Part shown: positions 52,344 to 60,742 of the stretch, in pieces
How positions within the stretch are numbered: position 1 is the stretch's first letter
How the letters are laid out: each line of letters opens with the position of its first letter
Assembly (NCBI RefSeq): GCF_014873955.1
Contig: NZ_JADBED010000001.1
Coordinates: 930,001-994,000 of the forward strand
DNA from: Nesterenkonia lutea
GTDB lineage: Bacteria > Actinomycetota > Actinomycetes > Actinomycetales > Micrococcaceae
Reading direction: 5' to 3'
Length of the DNA: 64,000 nucleotides
Position numbers and translations under genes: made by a program
Notes under the pieces: generated by a model
What the model saw: only the letters and a program-made list of their open reading frames with translations
Told to the model about the DNA's origin: nothing
Databases searched by the model: none

Positions 52344-53870
52344 ATGAATATGCATGATTATCTGCGCATCTGCCGACGGCGATGGGCCACCATCCTCCTG
52401 ACCCTGATCGTCGCGGTGATCGCGGCGGCCGCCACCTATCCGTTCCAACCGATCACCTACGCCTCCACGACCAAGGTCTTCGTGTCCGCCTCCAGCGGCA
52501 CCGATCTGGTGCAGCTGCAGCAGGGCAGTTCATTCGCGGAACAGCGCGCTGCCACCTACGCCGACCTGGTGGACACGCCGGCGGTCCTGGGTCCCGTCGT
52601 CCGCAGCCTCTCGCTGGAGAGCTCAGCCGCACAGCTCGCTGAGGACGTCGAGGCAGAGGGTCTGCCCGAGACGACGCTGCTGGAGATCACGGCCACTGCC
52701 GGTTCGGCTCAGCAGGCCGCTGATGTGGCCGACGCCGTGGTCACAAGCCTGCAGGACGTGGTCGATGAGATAGAGACCTCGGTGGAAGGGACCCCTGTCG
52801 GGGATCCCGGGATCATGGATCTGGCCGTGGTGCAGGCAGCGGAGGTGCCGGTGCAGCCGCAGAGCCCGCGCCTGGACGTCACTCTCGGCGCCGGCCTGGT
52901 CATCGGTCTCATACTCGGAGTCGGCCTGGCGTTCCTGCGCGAAACGCTCGACACCACCATCCGGCGCCCGGAGGACTTCGCCCCGCTCACGGTGGCTCCG
53001 CTGCTGGGGGTGACCAGGCGAGAGGGAGGCGGTCGGGAGGCACGGCGGCGCAAGGGTCGCGGAACCGCTGACTCGGCCGCGGCATTCCGTGAGATGCGGA
53101 TGCGGCTTCGCTTCGGCGAGTCGTTCAGCTCCCCCAGCTCCTATGTCATCACCAGCTCGGTGGAGGGGGAGGGGAGGACGACTGTCGCGGTCAATCTTGC
53201 TCGGTCCCTCGCTGAGGGAGGTCGCAAGACGCTGCTCATCGGCGCTGACTTCGAGAACCCCGATCTGGCCGAATGGCTCGACATGGGGGATCAGAGCGGC
53301 GAGGCCGGCGGGCTTCGGGACGTCCTGGGGGGACGCGTCTACCTGGAGGATGTCATCATCTCCGGCGTCGAGGAGGGACTCGACGTCATTCTGCCCGGAG
53401 CGCTCGAGGACCAGAGCATGGAGCCCTCCAGCGTGGACCAGGTGCAGGTGCTGCTGGAGGCCTGTGCCGAGAACTATGACGTGACCATCATCGACACGCC
53501 CGCGCTGCTCTCAGTCTCCGATGCGGCGCTCCTGGCCCAGATCACCACCGGGGTCATCGTGGTGACGCGCTACGGCACCGCCACACGAGCCCAGCTGGCC
53601 ACCAGCTTCGAGCTTCTCGCCCGCGCCCGGGCCCGTGTCGTGGGTCTGGTGCTCGCCGGGGTGCCGATGCGTGGACCGGACAGCCTGCAGGAGAGACGGC
53701 AGCGACCTTCCCGGCGATCCCGCGGCGAGCTCGAGCCGGGGGGCGTACCGCCGATCTCAGCCGCAGAGCGCTCCCATGCCGGTCCACGGCGACTGTCCGA
53801 GACAGACGCGAGCGCCTCCGTCGATTCCCGACGGGACCGGGTCGTCGCACTGCCGCAGGACCGGGGGTGA
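52344..53870 (+). CDS. Polysaccharide co-polymerase with degenerate tyrosine-kinase domain
   Basis: Wzz-type chain-length protein fused to a BY-kinase-like ATPase, the actinobacterial one-chain form. Residues 1-35 hold the first helix (RRRWATILLTLIVAVIAAAA), about 170-200 the second. The kinase part from 250 departs from active enzymes: Walker A reads EGEGRTT, with Arg278 in place of Lys; Walker A' reads LLIGADFENP, with Gly300 in place of Asp; Walker B IIDTPA (Asp384) is intact. The last 60 residues contain no tyrosine, so the usual autophosphorylation cluster is absent. ATG 52344 (508 aa) is chosen by family N-terminus. First gene of a six-gene operon; likely sets chain length, perhaps without kinase activity. 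Confidence 0.85.
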   Translation: MNMHDYLRICRRRWATILLTLIVAVIAAAATYPFQPITYASTTKVFVSASSGTDLVQLQQGSSFAEQRAATYADLVDTPAVLGPVVRSLSLESSAAQLAEDVEAEGLPETTLLEITATAGSAQQAADVADAVVTSLQDVVDEIETSVEGTPVGDPGIMDLAVVQAAEVPVQPQSPRLDVTLGAGLVIGLILGVGLAFLRETLDTTIRRPEDFAPLTVAPLLGVTRREGGGREARRRKGRGTADSAAAFREMRMRLRFGESFSSPSSYVITSSVEGEGRTTVAVNLARSLAEGGRKTLLIGADFENPDLAEWLDMGDQSGEAGGLRDVLGGRVYLEDVIISGVEEGLDVILPGALEDQSMEPSSVDQVQVLLEACAENYDVTIIDTPALLSVSDAALLAQITTGVIVVTRYGTATRAQLATSFELLARARARVVGLVLAGVPMRGPDSLQERRQRPSRRSRGELEPGGVPPISAAERSHAGPRRLSETDASASVDSRRDRVVALPQDRG

Positions 53871-53879
53871 TCCGGGCGC

Positions 53880-55136
53880 ATGCCGAGGTACTGGCAGACC
53901 GCTCCCGTGCGCCCCGCGACCCCTCCGGAGCTGCACACCAGAGCCGTCGATCTCCCGGAGTGGCTGCAGCGCCTGCTCTATCTCCTGCTGCTCGGCAGTG
54001 CTCTGATCAGCGTCGTCTATGTCGGCGAGTTCTCGCCCCTGCCGATGACCGGGCTCCTCGACGCCTGGGTGCTGCTGGTGGCCGGATGGATCCTCCTCCG
54101 AGGGCGGATCATCGCGCCTCTGACGCTGATCGTCCTGGCTGCCTACATCGGCACCCGCATTCTCGGGGCCCTCTTCGAACAGCCTCCGCTGGAGGACCTG
54201 CTGCAGGCGCACCGCTGGCTCGTCTATCTCGTGGTCTTCGCCATGGCGCGCGGTCATCGCTGGAGTCGCACCGATCTGCTGCACCGGCTGGCCTGGTGGC
54301 TGATAGGACTTGCGACCGTCAAGTCCCTGCTCACCGCAGTCTTCGTCGGTCCGGATCAGCGACCTGGGCTCTTCCTGGAGAACAACTTCGAGCTCGCGCT
54401 GTTCACGGCACTGGCAGCAGTGGTCCACCGGCAGAATGCCCCTCATCGAATCCTGCTGGTCGTGCTCCTCGGCGTGCTGACGGTGCTCTCCGGTTCCCGC
54501 AGCGGCGCACTGACCTACCTGGTGCTCGTGGTCTACACGCTGTGGAGCAGCCGGACGACGGATGTCTTCCTGAAGTATCTCGCCGGACTGGTCCCGGTGG
54601 CCGCTGCGGCCATACCGTGGCTCATCTTCCAGGCGCGGTCAGCTGAGTCTCAGGTCATCGACCGGGTCCACTTCTTCGAGGTGCTGCAGAAGGAGACGGC
54701 CAACTGGGGCTGGACCGAGCGACTCTATGGGACCCCGCCGATCACACCTCTCTCCGCCGGCGCCTGTGAAGAGCTGGCCTACTACGAGCGACTGTTCTCC
54801 ACCGCGGGCGACGGCCGGTGCTATTCGGTGATCCTGCACTCCTTCGCCATGCGGCTCTACTACGACGGCGGGGTCCTGGCTCTGCTGCTGGCCGTGATCG
54901 TGCCCATCGTCGTCATGCACATGTCACGGGTCTCCTGGGCGCTGATCATCGCACTGATGGCCATCGCGACGATCAACAGCCTCTCGGTCAGCGGACTGAA
55001 CAACCCCTATGTCGCGCTGCCGATCCTTCTGGCAGTGCTCACGGCACCTGGTCTCGAGAAGGTCTCACCGCAGCTGGAGGCATCACGAAGACCTCCCATA
55101 CAACCCTACGTCCCGCATGAAGGAGCCTTCCGATGA
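53880..55136 (+). CDS. O-antigen polymerase-like membrane protein (Wzy)
   Basis: A 418-residue protein with about ten predicted helices and one large outside loop (residues 255-320), the layout of Wzy/O-antigen ligase proteins. The conserved Wzy_C-type stretch with VLTVLSGSRSGALTYLVLV is present. Sequence is too variable to name the polymer. The start is nine bases after the previous stop; its own stop overlaps the next gene (ATGA). The context with a flippase and a priming transferase supports a polymerase. Confidence 0.8.
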   Translation: MPRYWQTAPVRPATPPELHTRAVDLPEWLQRLLYLLLLGSALISVVYVGEFSPLPMTGLLDAWVLLVAGWILLRGRIIAPLTLIVLAAYIGTRILGALFEQPPLEDLLQAHRWLVYLVVFAMARGHRWSRTDLLHRLAWWLIGLATVKSLLTAVFVGPDQRPGLFLENNFELALFTALAAVVHRQNAPHRILLVVLLGVLTVLSGSRSGALTYLVLVVYTLWSSRTTDVFLKYLAGLVPVAAAAIPWLIFQARSAESQVIDRVHFFEVLQKETANWGWTERLYGTPPITPLSAGACEELAYYERLFSTAGDGRCYSVILHSFAMRLYYDGGVLALLLAVIVPIVVMHMSRVSWALIIALMAIATINSLSVSGLNNPYVALPILLAVLTAPGLEKVSPQLEASRRPPIQPYVPHEGAFR

Positions 55137-55915
55137 CCACGATCGCTAAAGTGAAGGTGCCGCTGCTGGGTGTGCGCGTCTCCCCGCTGCGGCGAGATGA
55201 GCTGCTGCGGCACATCCAGGAGGCCGTCCTCGGGGACCGCCGCTTGATCGTGGCCGGCCACAACCTCCATTCGGTCTACCTCTGGCACCAGCTCCCCGAG
55301 CTCCGGGACTTCTACCACCGTGCCGGCGCTGTGATCATCGACGGCATGCCGGTGCTGGCGCTGCTGCGGTTCGCCCCCTCGGTCCGGACCGGCGGCGTGG
55401 GCCGCGCCGCTGGGGCGAGCCGATGGAGCACAGAGCACCGGCTCGGCTCCACCGACTGGGTCGACGGACTCGTCGAGCTGGACGCGGTCACCAGGGTCAC
55501 CACACTGGGCGGGACTCCCGAGGCCGCAGATGCGGCGCTGAAGCACTTCAGCTCGCTGAGCCGCCGCGTCGTCTGGCAGACCATCCCTGCTGACCCCTGG
55601 CAGGCTGCAGAGCTCGACGCCGTCTGCGACCGCATCCGTCGCCATGCCCCGCAGATCCTGCTGATCGGGATGGGCATGCCGCTGCAGGAGCGGCTCGCGG
55701 TCGAACTGTCCCAGCGCCTGGACGTCCCGGTCATCGCCACTGTCGGCGGCGCGCTGGACCAGCTCGGCGGCGTCCAGTCGCTGGCCCCGCGGTGGCTGGG
55801 GTCCTGGGGTCTGGAATGGGCGTGGCGGCTGGCCTCAGACCCCCGGCGTCTCGCCGGACGATATCTGCTCGAGCCGCCCAAGCTGGCTGCACTGCTTCTC
55901 AGGAGAGACCGATGA
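55133..55915 (+). CDS. WecG/TagA/CpsF family glycosyltransferase
   Basis: GT26 family enzyme; relatives add ManNAc (TagA) or ManNAcA (WecG) to lipid-linked GlcNAc at the membrane. 260 residues with the family's VIIDGMPVLALLRF, where the Asp is the expected catalytic base, VTTLGGTPEAADAAL, and PQILLIGMGMPLQE. The C-terminal part, GLEWAWRLASDPRRLAGRYL, is the membrane-binding appendage. Translation is coupled on both sides. With wecC at 11 kb in the same window, ManNAcA is a reasonable donor guess. Confidence 0.88.
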   Translation: MTTIAKVKVPLLGVRVSPLRRDELLRHIQEAVLGDRRLIVAGHNLHSVYLWHQLPELRDFYHRAGAVIIDGMPVLALLRFAPSVRTGGVGRAAGASRWSTEHRLGSTDWVDGLVELDAVTRVTTLGGTPEAADAALKHFSSLSRRVVWQTIPADPWQAAELDAVCDRIRRHAPQILLIGMGMPLQERLAVELSQRLDVPVIATVGGALDQLGGVQSLAPRWLGSWGLEWAWRLASDPRRLAGRYLLEPPKLAALLLRRDR

Positions 55916-56886
55916 ACGCGACCCCGCTTCCGCTGACCAGTTCCCTCGCGGATTCCCCGACGCTGAACTACAGGACGCTGAGCCACAGGACGCTGACCAA
56001 TGCTGCGCGCCCGGCGGACACACTCACGGCCATCATCCCTTCAGTGGGACGAGTGACGCTGAAGCGAGCGGTCCGCTCCGTGCTCCGGCAGTCCCGCAAG
56101 ACCACCGCGCTGGTGGTGCTCGATCGACCGGACGCGGCGGAGAACGTGGAGCGGCTCCTGGCCGGCCTGCCCCATGTCCTGGTGCTGACTCGCGGAGGCG
56201 TGGGAGCTGCGGCGGCACGCAACCTCGGGGTGCAGACCGCCCGGACGAGCCATGTCGCGTTCCTCGACGACGACGATGAATGGGTCTCTGAGAAGTCCGC
56301 CATGCAGCTGGCCGTGGCGGGCGCGGACAGACTGGTCAGTTCACGCTCGCTGCTGATTGGGGCCACGAGCCGGGTCGTCCCGGAACAGCTGTATCAGCCT
56401 GCCGGCAGTCCCAGGGCGTCTGTGGTGGACTACGTGTTCGACCGTTCCACCCTGCGGCTGCGGCGACACTTCATGCAGACCTCCTCGTTGCTGTGCAGTC
56501 GCGAGATCGCTCTGCAGGTGCCGTGGGACGAGGAGCTGCCCCGGCACCAGGACTGGGACTGGGTGGGTCGCATGGAGCGCGCGGGCCACCGGCTGCAGAT
56601 GCTCCCCGAGGTTCTGGTTCGAGTTCACCAGGGGACCCAGGGATCGATCTCGCGCAGCCCTGACTGGCGGGCCAGCGCGGCATGGGTCGAGTCGCTGGGC
56701 GCGGGCATCGACGACCATGCTCGGGCCGACTTCCTGACCTCGGTGGTCGCCCGGGACGCCTTCGCGTCCCGAGCGTGGTGGGCAGGAGCGCGTCACCTGG
56801 CAGAAGGCCTCAGAGCAGGACCGCACCCGGCCGCCGTCGTCGTGGGCCTCTCCGGTGTGGTGCGGGCGGTAAGCCGTGGAGTCTGA
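55912..56886 (+). CDS. Family 2 glycosyltransferase
   Basis: A 324-residue GT-A enzyme with TAIIPSVGRVTLKRAVRSVL, AAARNLGVQTARTSHVAFLD and the metal-binding DDDDEW. HQDWDWVGRMERAG is the usual acceptor-side motif. ATG 55912 is preceded by AGGAGAG and shares bases with the previous stop. Two near-identical 13-base copies of ACAGGACGCTGA lie in the N-terminal leader (YRTLSHRTL). Its end overlaps the flippase start by 11 bases. Sugar unknown. Confidence 0.87.
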   Translation: MNATPLPLTSSLADSPTLNYRTLSHRTLTNAARPADTLTAIIPSVGRVTLKRAVRSVLRQSRKTTALVVLDRPDAAENVERLLAGLPHVLVLTRGGVGAAAARNLGVQTARTSHVAFLDDDDEWVSEKSAMQLAVAGADRLVSSRSLLIGATSRVVPEQLYQPAGSPRASVVDYVFDRSTLRLRRHFMQTSSLLCSREIALQVPWDEELPRHQDWDWVGRMERAGHRLQMLPEVLVRVHQGTQGSISRSPDWRASAAWVESLGAGIDDHARADFLTSVVARDAFASRAWWAGARHLAEGLRAGPHPAAVVVGLSGVVRAVSRGV

Positions 56887-58414
56887 ACCACGCCTCGCGT
56901 CTGAAACTCTCGCCGAGTCCGACCACCGGAGATCTGCAACAGGTGATTCCGCGCGCCCCGCTGAACCGGCGAAGCAGCGAAGCTGGACGGCCATGCTGCT
57001 GCGCACCGCCGGCATGCGTGCCGCCGTGCTTCCGATCAGCGGCATCTGCGCCCTGACGAGCGCGGGTCTCACCGTGCAGTACGCAGGAGTCCTCGCCTTC
57101 GGCTTCATCATCATGATCGCCCAGCTGCAGATCGCCCTGCCTTTCGCCGACCTGGGGCTGGGAGCTGCGGTGGCACGGGCCGTGGCGCGGGCCGGCAAGG
57201 GTCACCAATCAGTGGCCGAGGTGCGGATCCTGATCCGACGGACGGCCCTGGTCCTTGGTGCGGTGGGCATCAGCGGAGCGACGGCGGCGACACTGGCAGG
57301 CGTCTTCGGGCTGTGGTCGTCATTCTTCAGGGTCCCAGATGGACTGGGTCCACAGGTGGACCTGGTCATGAGCCTCGTGCTCTGCATCTTCTTCCTCGGA
57401 CTCCCGATGGGGCTGGCGGCCCGAGTGCTGGTGGGACGAGACCGTTCCGACCTGCTCGTCCTGCTCGGACTCATTCCCCCGGTCGGAAACCTCCTGGCAG
57501 TCCTGATCCTCATCGAAGTCGGAGTCGCTCCCATCTGGCTCGCGGTCGGCCTGCCGGTGAGCACGGTGACCTATGTGGCGATATGCGCCTCCCTCGCGTT
57601 CCTGCACCCGCGGATCGGGGTCAGAGGCCTGTATGCCGACCAAGCCGGGGGTCAACCCCCGAGAAGCGCCGAGCCGGACGAGAGATTCCTCATCGCCGTG
57701 CGACTGATCCTGATCGGGGGTCTCCCGGTGTTGCTGTCGATGGCAGGACGAGCGCTCTCGGAGCAGCACGGAAGACTCGTGCTCGCGCGAGTGGCGACGG
57801 CGGCAGACGTGAGCGAGTACGCGATGGCTCTGCAGCTGTACATGCCGATCTACTCCGTGCTCTTCATGTCTGCCATGGTGCTCTGGCCACGATTCGCGGT
57901 GAAACCCGATGTTGCACTCTGGCGGCGGGCCAATGCGATCTTCCTCGGACTCGGCCTCTCTGCCGCCCTGGGTTTCGCGCTTCTGGCCCGCCCCGTGTCG
58001 GACCTCGTCACCGGGGGTGATCTCGTGCCTTCGTGGGGCGTCGTCCTGGGCATGGCTGCGGCTCTGGTCGCTCAATCCATCCATCTGACCCAGACCAACC
58101 TGTTCACCGACCGGCGCGGCTTCTGGCTCCAGGCCGCCATGTCTTCGACCTTGCTCGCCCTGGTGATCCCCGGGACGATCCTCGGGGTCCAGCTCGGCCT
58201 GGGCGCCGCGGCTCCGGGCATCTCATTGGCCGCAGGCGTGATCGTCGCTCAGGCGATTCCAGGTCTGATCATGGCCCACCGACTGGTCAGCAGACCACCC
58301 CAAGATGCTGTGCCTCCCAACGCTGAGTCTGCACCGACTCAGCGGCCACCCGTTCCAGCGAAAGGCGACCACCGTGAATCCCCCGTTCTTCAACCAGCCA
58401 GATCACGTTCCTGA
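56876..58414 (+). CDS. Polysaccharide flippase (Wzx-like)
   Basis: Membrane protein of the MOP/PST family, 512 residues with about twelve helices from residue 40; FADLGLGAAVARAVARAGKG near the second helix and YAMALQLYMPIYSVLFMSAM in the second half are typical. It would move the lipid-linked repeat unit outward. The polar 35-residue lead and 45-residue tail are unusual but common in actinobacterial homologues. GTG start inside the end of the previous gene. Confidence 0.85.
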   Translation: MESEPRLASETLAESDHRRSATGDSARPAEPAKQRSWTAMLLRTAGMRAAVLPISGICALTSAGLTVQYAGVLAFGFIIMIAQLQIALPFADLGLGAAVARAVARAGKGHQSVAEVRILIRRTALVLGAVGISGATAATLAGVFGLWSSFFRVPDGLGPQVDLVMSLVLCIFFLGLPMGLAARVLVGRDRSDLLVLLGLIPPVGNLLAVLILIEVGVAPIWLAVGLPVSTVTYVAICASLAFLHPRIGVRGLYADQAGGQPPRSAEPDERFLIAVRLILIGGLPVLLSMAGRALSEQHGRLVLARVATAADVSEYAMALQLYMPIYSVLFMSAMVLWPRFAVKPDVALWRRANAIFLGLGLSAALGFALLARPVSDLVTGGDLVPSWGVVLGMAAALVAQSIHLTQTNLFTDRRGFWLQAAMSSTLLALVIPGTILGVQLGLGAAAPGISLAAGVIVAQAIPGLIMAHRLVSRPPQDAVPPNAESAPTQRPPVPAKGDHRESPVLQPARSRS

Positions 58415-58471
58415 CCCGATCCGAACAGGGACCCCGTCTCTCGCGGTCTCAGAGGCTGCCGAGGCCCTGTC

Positions 58472-59935
58472 ATGACGACTCAGACGGCTTCTGTGACCAC
58501 GCCGAGGCGAGGCACCTCGACTGACTGGATGACTGCGCCCTCCGGACCGGCCTCCGCGAGGGAATGGCACAGCGGCTATGGGCTGCGACTGTTCATCACT
58601 GACCTGATCATCATCGCGGGTGTGCTCGCGGCGGTGCACGGCATCCTGCTGACGGAGCGGCACCCGCTGGCGTCCACGCTCGGTCTCGGTGTGCTGTGGA
58701 TCGCCGTGCTGAGTCTCGGCAGGTCTCGAGACTGGAAACAGATCGGCTCCGGCTTCACGGAGTATCGACGTGTGCTGGTCGCGACCTTCATGACCTTCGG
58801 GGTGTTCTTCGTCGCCGTCGTCATCTTCGACCTGGATGTGCCTCGGGAGCACATCCTGGTCTCGCTGCCGGTGGGAGGGGCCGGACTGGTCCTGGGTCGG
58901 CACCTGTGGCGACGCCATCTCCTGGACCGATGGAAGCACGGGGAGTGGACACATCGCGTGGTCGTCGTCGGAGACCAGCGCAAGGTTCGTCGCGTGGTCT
59001 CGGCGGTGGAGGGATCCAAGACCTCCACCGGTGCCGCGGTCGCGGCGACCTACACGGAGGGCCTCGCCAGACAGGACGGAGGGGTCCCTGACCCCGGTCG
59101 CACGGTCGCGAAGATCACCGATGTGGTGACCCGCAGTGCGGCAGACCTCGTGATGCTCACCGAGACGGACTTCCTTCCCCCGGAGTCGGTCAGAGAGCTC
59201 GGCTGGGCGCTGGAGGCCCTGGACGTGAATCTCGTGGTAGTGCCCTCCCTCTCCGAGGTCGCCGGCTCGCGGATCCAATCACATATGGTCGGCGGCGTCC
59301 CGATGTTCCATGTGGCCTACCCGCGGATGACCGGCATGGCACGGGTGACCAAGCGCGCCTTCGACATCGTGGTCTCTGCCACGGCCCTGCTCATGCTGGC
59401 GCCTGCGCTGCTGGTGATCGGAATCTGGGTGCGGCTGGACAGCCCGGGTCCGGTGATCTTCAAGCAGGAGCGGGTGGGCATCGACCATTCCCGGTTCAAG
59501 ATGCTGAAGTTCCGTTCGATGGTGGTGGACGCCGAGAAGCATCTGTCCATGCTCCAGGAGCTCTCTGAGGGGAATGGAGTGCTGTTCAAGATGCGCAGAG
59601 ATCCTCGCGTCACTCGAGTCGGTGCGGTGCTGCGACGGCTGAGCTTCGACGAGCTGCCGCAGTTCTACAACGTGCTCCGTGGTGAGATGTCGGTCGTGGG
59701 CCCTCGACCTCCGCTGCCCCAGGAGGTGGAGGCCTATGACGACATGGCCCACCGGCGCCTGAGGGTCAAGCCCGGCATCACCGGACTGTGGCAGGTTGCG
59801 GGCCGCTCCGACCTCAGCTGGGAGGAGAGCGTGCGCCTGGATCTGTACTACGTGGAGAACTGGACCCTGACCGGAGACATCGTGATCGTGCTCCGCACCG
59901 CCCAGGCGGTCTTCGGAGGATCTGGCGCCTACTGA
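58472..59935 (+). CDS. Polyprenyl-phosphate sugar-1-phosphate transferase
   Basis: Priming enzyme that starts the repeat unit on undecaprenyl phosphate (WbaP/WcaJ type). Four N-terminal helices, a Rossmann-like cytoplasmic domain (VVVVGDQRKVRRVVS), then the re-entrant helix and catalytic domain: KRAFDIVVSATALLML, FKQERVGIDHSRFKMLKFRS, RRLSFDELPQFYNVLRGEMS and VGPRPPLP. 487 residues. It is last in the operon, 57 bases after the flippase. Sugar (glucose, galactose or other) cannot be told. Confidence 0.92.
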   Translation: MTTQTASVTTPRRGTSTDWMTAPSGPASAREWHSGYGLRLFITDLIIIAGVLAAVHGILLTERHPLASTLGLGVLWIAVLSLGRSRDWKQIGSGFTEYRRVLVATFMTFGVFFVAVVIFDLDVPREHILVSLPVGGAGLVLGRHLWRRHLLDRWKHGEWTHRVVVVGDQRKVRRVVSAVEGSKTSTGAAVAATYTEGLARQDGGVPDPGRTVAKITDVVTRSAADLVMLTETDFLPPESVRELGWALEALDVNLVVVPSLSEVAGSRIQSHMVGGVPMFHVAYPRMTGMARVTKRAFDIVVSATALLMLAPALLVIGIWVRLDSPGPVIFKQERVGIDHSRFKMLKFRSMVVDAEKHLSMLQELSEGNGVLFKMRRDPRVTRVGAVLRRLSFDELPQFYNVLRGEMSVVGPRPPLPQEVEAYDDMAHRRLRVKPGITGLWQVAGRSDLSWEESVRLDLYYVENWTLTGDIVIVLRTAQAVFGGSGAY

Positions 59936-59987
59936 CCTGTGGGAAGACGCCGTGCAGACGGGGGAGGGGGAAGCTGCCCGGCGCCGG

Positions 59988-60686
59988 TCAGCCGGCACCG
60001 GAGAGATCGCGATAATGCGGGATCGCCGTGGCGGGAGGACCGTCCTGGACCAGCCGGCCATGGTCGAAGACGAGCACCCGTTCAGCCATCGCGGCCAGGG
60101 CCAGATCGTGGGTCGCCACGACCATGGGGGCCGCGAGCCCCATCAGCAGCTCGGTGAACTCCACCGTGCTGCGCAGGTCCAGCAGAGTGGTGGGTTCGTC
60201 GGCGAGCACCAGCTCCGGTTCGGCGGCCAGGACTCCGGCCAGCGCCACCTTCTGCCGCTCGCCGGAGGAGAGCTCGTAGATGCTGGAGTCTTCGCGATCA
60301 CCGAGCCCCATGGTGTCCAAGATCTCACGGCTGCGCCGGCGCCGCTGCGCCGCCGAGCCGATGCTCCGGCGCAGCGAGAACGCTATGTCCTCACCGACCA
60401 CGGGCATGATCAGCTGTGCCTGCGGATTCGCGAAGATGAAGCCGGGCCGGACTCCCGACGGGCTGAGCTGGAGCGATCCGGAGGTCGGGGCGACGAGCCC
60501 GGCGATCAGCCGCAGCAGCGTGGACTTCCCTGAGCCGTTGGCGCCGATCACCGCCACGCGATGTTCGGAGAGGCTCAGGGTCAGCGGATGCAGGATCCTG
60601 CGTCGCCCGCCGTCGGAGGTGTCGACGTCGAATGCGACCGCATCCAGAGTCGTCGTTACACTGGAAGGGTTGTCCACTGAACCCAC
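59988..60686 (-). CDS. ECF-type ABC ATPase (BioM/CbiO-like), orphan
   Basis: Energising ATPase of an energy-coupling factor transporter. 232 residues with VIGANGSGKSTLLRLIAGL, the Q-loop FANPQAQLI, YELSSGERQKVALAGVL and LVLADEPTTLLDL, which match the CbiO/BioM pattern. No bioN (EcfT) or substrate-binding bioY gene is next to it; the upstream gene is a divergent ABC-F and the downstream gene is the converging sugar transferase. It may serve components encoded elsewhere. GTG start. Confidence 0.85.
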   Translation of the reverse strand: MGSVDNPSSVTTTLDAVAFDVDTSDGGRRRILHPLTLSLSEHRVAVIGANGSGKSTLLRLIAGLVAPTSGSLQLSPSGVRPGFIFANPQAQLIMPVVGEDIAFSLRRSIGSAAQRRRRSREILDTMGLGDREDSSIYELSSGERQKVALAGVLAAEPELVLADEPTTLLDLRSTVEFTELLMGLAAPMVVATHDLALAAMAERVLVFDHGRLVQDGPPATAIPHYRDLSGAG

Positions 60687-60742
60687 CTATTCAAAGTTGT
60701 CAGGCTGGCGCGCACTGCTCGGCCCGAAGGGAAACTGCACCG

